From the NCBI GenBank assembly GCA_036877525.1, contig JAZGTH010000063.1, positions 788,501 to 852,500 of the forward strand: a DNA stretch of 64,000 nucleotides, read 5' to 3'. Below, one piece after another: positions 52,908-64,000 of this stretch (position 1 is the first letter of the stretch; each line of letters begins with the position of its first letter). The notes under the pieces are model-generated. The model worked only from the letters and a program-made list of their open reading frames with translations. It was not told the origin of the DNA and made no database searches. The translations under genes and the position numbers were made by a program. Source of the DNA: Chromobotia macracanthus. Lineage: Eukaryota; Chordata; Actinopteri; Cypriniformes; Botiidae.

Positions 52908-55900
52908 TTAGAAGGGGCATGGATGAGGTACAATGGACCTCCGCTTCAGAACTTCATCTGTCTCAGAGTCAGTGGCACCCTAAAATCAAAACAGGAATAG
53001 ATCACACTCCACAGAGATCATCAGACAGGTGTGTGTGTGTGTGTGTAGATAACACTCCACAAGGTCATCAGACAAGTGTGTATGTGTGTGTAAATCACAA
53101 TCCACAGAGATCATCAGACAGATGCGTGTGTGTGTGCTGCTCACATAGGCCAGTCTATAAACAGCCTTGGGAGATGTTAGAAGGTTCTGAACTCGTTCTT
53201 GAATCGCCTCCCATGCATTAGAAGAGCCCATGAGGGATCTGTGAAAAACATCACAACCATTTCTCTACACAAATAAAGACACTGTAGCTTTAAGAGCATG
53301 TTTAAAGGAACAGTTTGATCAGTATCACAACCAATTTACAAATCCTCTTTGCACTGTTTATATTCTGAAGAGAACATTCTGAAAGAGAAGTGGTGTTTTT
53401 CTATGCAAAGATGCTACTCTGATCCATAGATATGATTCTGGTTCTTTATAGGATTTCTGTCCATACTGTGGGTAAAGGGTTTGTTTAGATGTCCAACCCT
53501 AAAGATTTCTGCAGTTGTATGTGAATCTTCTCAAAAGAGTCTCAGACAGTTAAAGCAAGTCATGCAGGTATAGCTGGAGAAGACACACAAACATACCCAC
53601 TGTGCCTCTGGTTTTCCATGCTGGAGTGACCTGGGCTGGAAGAATCCTCATATCCCGTGAGAGAAGGATACTGGCCCACTTCCTCAGCAAAGTCCAAGAG
53701 ATCATCTGTGTCTGAGGAGTCCCCATCAGGGAGCTGACATAACAAAACTCATATCTGTCAACACGTTATGTTTTCCTTGGGGAAATTCATAAGTAATACA
53801 TTGACTCTTCCATCAGGTAATCCAGACTGGAGTTACTGCACAGAATAATGCAAGTGTGACAGACAAAATAGAAAACTAACCCACGGACTGGAAGAGCTTC
53901 TTGAGTTTCCTGACAGCAATAAAATGCAGAAAGAGTGAATAGTTAACAGTTGACATTCTGCTGGCTAAACAAAACATAACCAGTTACACATCACTGAACT
54001 TTAAATGAAAGTGTCATACATCTACTGTGTGGATCAGAACTGAAAAAATACTGAAAATAAACAGTGTTCATACCTGCTTCTCTGCATGGTTGTGTGTTAA
54101 GAGGTGACAGATTTCCTAACCTAGAGCTTCCATCAAGGACGGTTGAATTCTGAGAATACAACTTTCTACCTGAGCAGGAATCCTTCGTCTGAAACTGCAG
54201 AGCTCCCAGGAAAGGAAGCTGGGAAAACACAACCATTTGCATCAGTATGTCAGACGACACTGTTGCATCACACTGTTGAAAGACAGGGACAGCTTCCACA
54301 AAAATGACCCACCTGATGAATTCTAGACCTATCTCAAAACACCACAATTCATGCACTGTAAAAAAATACTTTGCTGTCTTAAATTTTTATGTTTATTCAA
54401 CTTGGCTTTACAAGTCATTTTTAACTTAATAGTTTAAATCCTGACTGGTGTAACTTATAAAAATAAGTAAACAATTTTTCAACTTTTTTTAATAAGTTAC
54501 AGCAACTCAAGACCAGTCAAGATTAGTGTTCTTTTAGCTCAATTATTACAGCATTGCAAGTGGCACCTGATATCAACACACTTAGTTTAAATCTAGACTA
54601 AAGACTCATCTGTTTAGCCTGGCATACACATATCTCTCAAACAGGCCGCTGTGCTGCATTAGTCAGGTCTGTCAATCAATTCTCTGGACTTTATTTCTGT
54701 GCTGTCCAATAAATATCACTGACACTAAGTGTATCTGATCCATTTTCAGATGATATATCCCACTTGCATCTCAACTACAGCCCACAGCCGGCAGACAGTG
54801 AGAGATGCTCTTCTGACCTGACCACTGCCTGCAGCACTGCGACTACAAATCAATCATTATCTTTAGTCTTATTAACATGCATTCAATAAACACATTCATA
54901 TTCACTGAATAATTTATTCCCTCACCACTACCTGTATAACAACTGTTTTAGAATGAACTTAACATTAACATTAATCAATACAATTTAATCATTGTCTTTC
55001 AAACATATTAAATATAATAACCATTTATTAAATGAGCACATGGCAACTTCGCATTTGAACATTTATTTTGTGTGAGCTGTCAGAAAAGGTTGGGCTTCCT
55101 CCAATGAATCCACTTTCTCTCAAGGTTTGTCTCCCTCTAAACATCTCTTTGAAACTGTATGTATTGTGTTACACAAATAAAATGGACTTGACCTGACAAA
55201 CACATGAGGTAAACAAACTTCAGACTGCAATCAGTAAATCCTGCAGAGTGAGCTTTGGTGCCCTCTGCTGGCTTCCACTGTTTCATTAAAAAGCCCAGTG
55301 TACTGGTCATCTGGATCTTCTGTTGTCCTTTAAAGTTCACTGATGTCTTACAGATTAAGCCTTGATTTTGTGACCTTGGTCTGGACTTTAGTTTGCATTA
55401 TTGTTCTGGGTCTCAGCAAACGGTCTCAGGTAAGAGCACAGTTAATTTTTTAAGAGAACGAAGGTTGATAATTATTTCCAAACATTCGTTTTATTGTCTG
55501 TTTCTGAGTCTGCTCTAATTTGGAATCTGTGATGATTGTATCAGCCACACAGCACATTAATCATATAGCACAGCAACACTGCAGACCACGAAGGCACATA
55601 ATTGCCACAGTGATATTATTTATCAGAACACTGTTATCAGCTGCTGAACATGAGAACCATCTTTAAATAATACACTTCAGCCATCTACCTGATCTCCGTG
55701 CTGGAGCTCTCTGTGCATCTGTGGAGCAGGAGATGGATGTCTTTCACTGCCCTGCTGCAGACCTTTCTTTGTGCTCTTCCTCATCATTGCCCTCTTAAGA
55801 CAAAAACATCAAGACACTATTTATAGTACAGCTGCGTTTGGACAATGTTTTATGAAAAATGACTATATAGATGAATTGAATAAATCAAAATCTATCATCA

Positions 55901-57121
55901 TTACAAACAATAACCCTACAATCTTATGTATAATGTAGATGACCCCCAAAATCTTTATTTTTACCACAGAAACACTCTGCAATCCATCTCTATTGGAGAT
56001 TTCACTAATTGTAGTCTTTGTGGAGAATTCCAACCTTGGAGAGATACCCTGTGATTAATAAATATGACAAAATGAAAATGTTGTTATTAAATACTTTCTC
56101 TAACCTGCAATGTCACTTCAAGTACATAAATTAAAATAACATATATGTTATTATATATGTACAGTGTGCTCACTGCTGAATGAATAAGGACTTACAGGGA
56201 AACTGGGATGCCGTGTCATTAATAGCTCTCTCTCTACGCCAGAGAAAGACGGCACCAGTTTCGGCTCTGGGAAAAGAAAACTACGAGCATCTTCTTCAAA
56301 ACTGGCCAGTATTTTTCCAGCTGTAAGAGGGGAATATCAGGAGCAACACTGAGAATGACCTGTGGTCAGTAATAGGTTGCATAAATAATGCGTATTTGTG
56401 TGTGTGATTGTGATACAGTGCATTCAGTTTTACATGGAGGAGTCAACTGAATGAGCTCGACTTTCACCGTCTCACCTGGAGAAGAGAAAAGCAACATTTC
56501 TGGATAAGCAACGTTTCAGACTGAAATTCTATAGAAAGACAGAAGATCATGGACAAATGCAGGAGGGGGACAGCAACACAAGGAGAAAGATCTGAAGGTG
56601 GAGAAAGGTCTGAAGGTGGAGAAAGGTCTGCAGGTGGAGAAAGGTCTGCAGGTGGAGAAAGGTCTGCAGGTGGAGAAAGGTCTGAAGGTGGAGCTCACAC
56701 TGGAGGAGTTCAGCTGCTGCTGCAGGGTCGGTGACATACTTCAGAGTCTGCAACAGAAACATACATTCAGATGACTGTGTATTTACAACAAAGTCGTAAT
56801 AAAAGTGTCCCTACCTTTTGAAAGCTCATTTTCTCCCGAATCAGCAATGGAAAGACTGCAGGGAGACACTCTGATAGTCTGCACTGGTTCATTAGACACA
56901 CACTGATGTACACATCATCTTTGGCTGCTAAATGCACTCCTGGACATGTGATCTACAAACACGTTAAACAGCAGTCACACAGAAGTTCACACTCGATTCA
57001 CTAACCACGACACTGTCGCCGCGGGGTGACCGTGTCTGTACGCTTCAAAGCAGCTTCATCCACACGTCCTCACCGCGCTCAGCTGGAGCTCAGCGAGCAC
57101 TCTCACCGCTCTGAGGAACAT
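52908..57121 (-). CDS. spata6l: Spermatogenesis-associated protein 6-like
   Basis: Relative of SPATA6, which is needed to build the sperm connecting piece; the role of the SPATA6L paralogue is less known. Coding exons in transcript order: 57074-57121, 56815-56952, 56699-56747, 56434-56475, 56196-56320, 55965-56048, 55689-55793, 54074-54218, 53881-53909, 53597-53733, 53145-53238, 52908-52979. They total 1,068 bases or 355 aa, with consistent phases. The N-terminal SPATA6 domain is clear: AELQLSAITCPGVHLAAKDD, CLPAVFPLLIREKMSFQK, VKVELIQLTPP, FLFPEPKLVPSFSGVERE, RLEFSTKTTISE. The middle is Ser-rich. A second conserved block, SSNAWEAIQERVQNLLTSP, is near the end. The assignment to SPATA6L over SPATA6 rests on adjacency to slc1a1, as in human 9p24. 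The third intron (223 bp) is partly a minisatellite that continues the reading frame for about 50 codons, so a naive model would wrongly include it. Confidence 0.9.
53000..53140. repeat. Three-copy 45-48-bp repeat filling the last spata6l intron
   Basis: Three tandem units, each CACTCCACAGAGATCATCAG-like followed by a GT-rich tail. They occupy most of the 165-bp intron 52980-53144. Confidence 0.85.
54437..54526. repeat. Fold-back repeat, possible MITE remnant
   Basis: AATCCTGACTGGTGTAACTTA is matched in reverse complement by TAAGTTAC...GACCAGTCAAGATT about 30 bases away, with an 11-base insertion in the right arm. It is in a spata6l intron. The flanks show no clear target duplication. Confidence 0.5.
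54545..55140. mobile_element. Possible LINE 3'-end fragment
   Basis: The segment TTTAAATCTAGACTAAAGAC followed by TCATCTGTTTAGCC resembles the end of fish LINE reverse-transcriptase frames (…TFKSRLKTHLF). Farther on, CACTTTCTCTCAAGGTTTGT resembles the trailing untranslated part of the same repeats. Frames are broken throughout. Confidence 0.4.
56582..56694. repeat. 18-bp minisatellite in a short spata6l intron
   Basis: About six units of GGTGGAGAAAGGTCTGCA (CAG or AAG variants). On the transcript each unit encodes HLQTFL if the intron is retained. Confidence 0.93.
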
Positions 57122-57300
57122 CTTGATCTTCAACGTCAACTATGACTCTCCATCAACATCATTCATAACAGCGTCAATGGAGGACAGCGTCTTGTTTCCA
57201 TGGCAGCCAACATAATCCGTCTGATCTCTTACAAAACGGGCGACTTTTATTTTGAAACAGGGCAGATGGGAATGTGGGAGTTGTAGTTTTCAGATACGCT
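57122..57300 (-). promoter_or_regulatory. spata6l: spata6l promoter with a ZNF143-like motif
   Basis: Plus-strand TGGGAGTTGTAGT (57275-57287) is ACTACAACTCCCA on the gene's strand. This matches the core of the ACTACAATTCC (ZNF143/Staf) promoter motif, about 155 bp upstream of the ATG. No TATA box is seen. Confidence 0.5.
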
Positions 57301-57301
57301 G

Positions 57302-58270
57302 AAACGTTCCATTTCGACGAGGCGAGCGAACAGACTGTGCATGTATCATTATAGATGAAAGAAAGTTGTGCAAGTTATTTTGTTTAACTGACCACCTTTA
57401 AAGATTAAAACAAATGTCTATTAAAGTCTCTAAAAATAAGAGGCTGCATTTTTATGCCTTTGTATTCTCTATTTTATTACATCTTTTGCTCTCTCTGGCA
57501 AATGTGTGTGCATTTACATTCAAGAAATATAGTGTTGCCAAAACAATTTAAAAACGTGATAATATTTGCCCCTGCAAAATTCATCACATATTTAAACCAC
57601 ATACCCTAATTATCCATGCACATATGAATGTAGAGAATAAATGAATAAATGAAAAGAATAAGTGAAGTCTCCCCAGCATTTGTATTAGGCACAACAATCT
57701 GACATGTTTGGAACAAAACTACAACAAACAAATCTGGTGTGTGCATGGTTTATATGATCACCATCAAGGGTATCAAAAAGCTAAATACCAAGATTTAAAA
57801 AACAAAAGACTGCAAATAAAACTTACGCTTGAGATTTACAACTTCAAAATAAATCAAACCTCTAATTCTAAATACAACGATGAAAGTAATGTAACATAAC
57901 AGCATATTGGCTGAAAACAAAAACACTTTTCAACTGACTGGCCAGCTAGCAGTGGACTGTATATGCTAACTGGAGATCCTCAAGAAAGAACACGTTCTTT
58001 TTACATATGTCAGAAACATATGAAATGAGTTTACTTAGTATGTTCTGTGTATTAAGTGAAACTTTCTGCATATATGGTGAAAACTCTACTCAAAAGCTGA
58101 AACATAACAGTATCAATGGCTAAATTAAACTTAACTGTAACAGACCTAAAGATAAAACAAGAAAGGAGACATGATGAAATGAAAGCAGAAGAACACCCAA
58201 CACTTCCGTTCTGTGAACTCTAGGCTGCCAGCATAATGTCTATATATTTTAATAAGAAGAGAGGATTAAG
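57302..58270. other. Intergenic spacer between spata6l and gabarap
   Basis: AT-rich unique sequence. No exon is supported. The right part may be gabarap 3' UTR if the proximal polyadenylation signal is not used. Confidence 0.5.
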
Positions 58271-58271
58271 T

Positions 58272-58277
58272 TTTATT
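58272..58277 (-). terminator. gabarap: Very proximal polyadenylation signal of gabarap
   Basis: AATAAA on the gene's strand 11 bases after the TAG stop. Confidence 0.4.
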
Positions 58278-58288
58278 TCCCTTTGGCT

Positions 58289-60288
<2,000 letters not shown>

Positions 60289-60620
60289 GGTCGTCAGGGT
60301 TATTTGAGGATGATATAGGTCTGTCTCATACAGCGGCCTCGGACACGAAGCGCTCTCCCACACCGCTGTTCCCCGTCGCGTATTAATACCGTCACGCTTT
60401 TATATACGTGTTTATTTGTCCAACCCAGACACGCATGTCGAAAATGTTTGAAACTGAAAAATGATTATTTGGGGATCTTGTCGTTTGATGCTTTATGTGT
60501 CGATTTCGTTCGTGTGCGTGTGTGAGGGACTATTTAAATCAGCGGCACATGTGAAAGGCGAGCAGCGCTGCGGTCAGTCATGTGACCACTGCTTCGCACT
60601 TCCGGTGTCTCCAATGGCGC
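60289..60620 (-). promoter_or_regulatory. gabarap: gabarap promoter region, possibly bidirectional
   Basis: CpG-containing sequence between the gabarap ATG and an ETS-type ACTTCCGG (60597-60604). A TTTTATATACG word at about 60398 could act as a weak TATA box. The spacing to the ctdnep1 3' end is only about 500 bp. Confidence 0.4.
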
Positions 60621-60792
60621 GGAGGTTGTGCCGCGACGCGCGTCTTGTATTTAAGATGAAAGAGAAGGTATTTTGGCATAGGCCAAAATATCGTTATACC
60701 CCGAAATGTCGCAGACTGATGTGTTTGCTAAAAATGCCTCGACGTTTCTTTAAAGAAAAGAAATAAACCCACAGGAAACGCTAGTGACACGT

Positions 60793-60798
60793 TTTATT
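60793..60798 (-). terminator. ctdnep1: Candidate polyadenylation signal of ctdnep1
   Basis: AATAAA on the gene's strand, about 1.05 kb after the ctdnep1 stop. The 3' UTR would be about 60785-61848. Confidence 0.5.
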
Positions 60799-61848
60799 AG
60801 TAACGCGCACAGGTGTATGGACGTGTGTCCCAGCTGCCTTGAGACTGTACAAGCGTTCAACTGATGAACAATCCTGCCATTATCTGACAATGCACAGAGA
60901 AACTAACAGCACCTCGAGTAAAAAACTGTTTGTCTGTTCAGTCAGCTGTTCAATACAATGAACTTTTATAAATTCAAGTCTTGCCATTTAATACATTTTC
61001 AGGAAAGAAAATAACATTTGTAAAAAAGCTTTCAAGTGGCAGGATTTCAGAGATCAACCACAAACATTCTGTAGAGAATTTCAGCATAAAGTTTAAAATC
61101 TGTCCCTCTGCTTTATCAAAGATCATATTGTACTTTGTCCTCCCTGATAATCAAGATCAATTTCATTTACTTCAAAGAATAAAACAGAAATAATGTAGCA
61201 AATCATGGAGAAATGTTTACAGTTTTCCCCCATAACCAAACAAGAATACGTTCTACCACACATAAGTCATTAAAACCCACATGTTCCAAGACTGTACCTC
61301 AATAACATATATGACTATAATCCTGAATTGTACTGAGCTGTCGGCATCCGTTTCATCAGCAGTGACTCCAGTGGTCTCTACTAGCTGTGCAGAGTGCAGG
61401 TGACAATACTGATGGGCTGCATTAACCAGTTCGTTTATACAACCGTAAGAAGTGAGGTATAATGTTCGAAGCTGAGCTTAAAAAAGCAGTCAGGAGAAGG
61501 TATGCTTGTCTCACCTCAGCACCCAGCCACTCCGTATCTTCAAATATTCAAAAAGAAAAACAGCAGACATCTTCAATCATACACACCATCAGCACAGGTC
61601 GAGCTGTAAGGCAGAAACTCCATTTGAAGAGGGAAAAGTCCAGGCAAAAAGCTTCCTAATACATCCTGTTTGTCTTCTCAATCACACCGTTCTGTTGACT
61701 GACTTCAGTACTGACAGCCCTGAAGGGTGCTGATCAGAGGTGACAAGTCAGTCTTGAGGAACAGCAGCCAGGCAGATGTCAGACAGAGAAATCTGAGGGG
61801 GAAAACGGTGAAAAATAAAAGGCTCAAAGAAAGTGCTAGGTCAGCTGA

Positions 61849-64000
61849 TCACCAGAGTCGATGCTGGTGGAGATTTCTGCTCAGGACGGATCGTACATCT
61901 GCTGTGAATCTGAAGAGAGAAACATCAAAATGGTGGTGTGCAATTGTGAGTTAATATCATGCTGACAGTTAATATCGCTGACGGTTATTTTGATCTTTAC
62001 CTCAGTGCATCCAGCATGGGCAGAAGGTTAAGAAGTGCCGTGTCACTGGGGTCACTAAACCATGACTTTATAGGTATGGCATTATCTATAGATCAAAAGT
62101 GAAAAAAACTTTATTCAAAACAATTCCATACTTCAATAGTGATTATTAACTATTAGTCTTAGTTGACTAATGGTCAAGAAAACATACTGTACACTGCACT
62201 GCCACCATTATGGATTTTTTTATTTGCAGATGATCAGGTTCATTATATACCAACATCATTAGCTTAAAGTCAAGATGAAGCTGTTTGCACCCTACATTGT
62301 GTGTTCCTGGATAAAGCAGGACACAGCTTCATATATAAAAGACATCACATGAACTCATCAATCAGAAATGGACTGGGCAGTGAAGTGTTCTCTCAGTGGA
62401 GGAAATACCGGGCAAGTTCTGACATCTTGATTAGACTAGATCTTGATCTGTGACCCTGTCTGTGAAAACTCAGCTATAGACTTTCTGTGGTTTACTGTTC
62501 ATCCTAATGTGAAGATGATTCTGTGAAAATATAACCTTGAATATTGACTGTGTAAAGCAATGTCAAAGATTGAAATCATAGTGAAATTAATGACTGAAAT
62601 CAAACTTTGATGTTTGTTATCTCTCAGTTAGATTGAGACTTAGCCTGGATTTCACAGATAGTCACATTCTATCCTTTTTTAGAATAATGTAATTGATAAA
62701 TCAATCACAACAAGACAATGTATAAACAAAAAACAGGGTGCTTCTGCTTTTGCTTAAAGGTCCTCTTAAAAAATAAAAATATGTATACCAAAATACATCA
62801 GATTTAACAAGATGTTGAATAAGAGTGAACATGCATCCAGAGAATTCATGCTGAGAGACCAGCTGCTCATACACAAGTTAATATTTAACCGCTGCATAGA
62901 AAAGAACTACACACTACAGTGTAGAGTTTTATGTCTTACCGGGATGACTTCGATATGCTCCTGGTGAGTTGTCAAGGATGACTATACTCGATAAGTCATT
63001 GTGTACAACAGACAGATCTTTAATATAACTACCTGAATCCAGTGTACAATGCTGCCAAAGGAAAAGACAAACAGAACAAAAATAAATGAAATACATCTAA
63101 TGTCTGCATTTCTACACCTCTCAATGGCGAAAATGTTTTTTGAACTGTCTCAGGTGTGGTCACCTGTCTGTAGTATCTGCGTTTCAAGATTCCCTTGTTG
63201 TTGTCCAGTTTATCAGCCACTGCAGATCCATATATCTCCATACTAGCAGTAAACACTACTAACTCATACCACTGACTGACCACTTCCAGGAAGAAGTCAA
63301 CATGTGGCCTTTTATGGACAAAGAATCTGACTGGGTGTTTGTCTATTACAACCTGAGAGTAGACAAGAGAAAACAAAACATCAGAACATCATAATCTACA
63401 CAATATTGTATTAACCAATCTTTGAAATGGCATTCAGAGTTTTAAATGAAGTAAATCTATTGTGAAAGTGAGAAGCTGATTTCTGACATAACAGTAATAT
63501 TACATATATTGTCATAAAGTCCATGATGGTTTATAAATCTATTAATGAGCTTTTCAAACTTAAAATTTCCTGATTTTCCATGTTTTCATAAGGTTTATGA
63601 AACACCTTTTAAAATGTGCTCCATTACATTTGTCTCCAGTACATTTTCTTACTTTCAGGATGAAATCTGGTGGTGTGCCCGGCCGTACTGTTGGTCTAGA
63701 AACTCCATCATGATGAGAGTGGATTAACGTCTCATCAAGGTCCAAAACTAAGATCTTTTGCTTCACAGTGTCTGAGCAGAAACACAAATACAACACAATC
63801 TGCATATGCAATCCTCAAACACAACTTGACACTTCACAGACACAGAGGACACAAGTTAGTAAACAAAGACTTCCTTCAAACTTCTGATCAGAGTTTAACA
63901 AACAGTAAAGAACTAGGCAGTTAAAATCCACTGGCAGCTGTCTGGTGTCACCAACGGCACTGTATTGAGGAGGAAGAGAAATACTCACTGAGTCTGTTTC
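61849..64000 (-). CDS. ctdnep1: CTD nuclear envelope phosphatase 1 (Dullard), C-terminal part
   Basis: HAD-family Ser/Thr phosphatase of the nuclear envelope and ER that dephosphorylates lipin to control lipid synthesis and nuclear membrane growth. Exons in transcript order: 63989 to beyond the edge, 63653-63771, 63164-63352, 62940-63051, 62001-62085, 61849-61909. Phases agree throughout. The catalytic motif [13 protein letters not shown] is in the exon at 63653. Following blocks: [50 protein letters not shown], and the end [10 protein letters not shown] followed by TGA. About 193 of 244 expected residues are present. The missing N-terminus, which holds the membrane anchor, lies to the right of the window. 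ctdnep1 and gabarap are head-to-tail neighbours in human too. Confidence 0.96.

Overview
The window is vertebrate DNA, almost certainly from a ray-finned (teleost) fish, possibly an otophysan. The genes have GT-AG introns and vertebrate-specific families. The spacer carries tRNA-derived SINEs of common fish types, a small hAT-like element and an extraordinary density of mini- and microsatellites. No prokaryotic or viral system is present. I built gene models by hand from exon homology, splice sites and codon phase. Where the whole gene is present, the summed coding length matches the known family size.

Layout. (1) 4.07-7.16 kb, +: the last two or three exons and 3' UTR of a gene I cannot name. 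(2) 12.2-19.4 kb, +: tspan5, 8 coding exons, 268 aa. (3) 23.7-39.96 kb, -: rap1gds1 (SmgGDS), 15 coding exons, 607 aa, tail-to-tail with tspan5 as in human 4q23. (4) 44.06-50.99 kb, +: slc1a1 (EAAT3/EAAC1), 12 coding exons, 527 aa. (5) 52.9-57.1 kb, -: spata6l, 12 coding exons, 355 aa, tail-to-tail with slc1a1 as in human 9p24. (6) 58.3-60.3 kb, -: gabarap, 4 exons, 117 aa. (7) 61.8 kb to the right edge, -: ctdnep1, C-terminal part, head-to-tail with gabarap as in human 17p13.

The genes do not form one pathway. tspan5 traffics ADAM10; rap1gds1 chaperones small GTPases; slc1a1 imports glutamate, aspartate and cysteine; spata6l is a sperm-neck protein relative; gabarap is an ATG8 autophagy protein; ctdnep1 is the nuclear-envelope lipin phosphatase. 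Their order joins three pairs that are on separate chromosomes in human.

The most unusual property is the repeat load. At least nine unrelated minisatellites (periods 10, about 16, 18, 18, 19, 21, 21/27, 30, 39 and 54 bp) and several long microsatellites are present. They crowd around promoters (tspan5, rap1gds1), fill whole introns (rap1gds1, spata6l) and sit beside or inside SINE copies. Most long open frames in the window are by-products of these repeats and are not genes.
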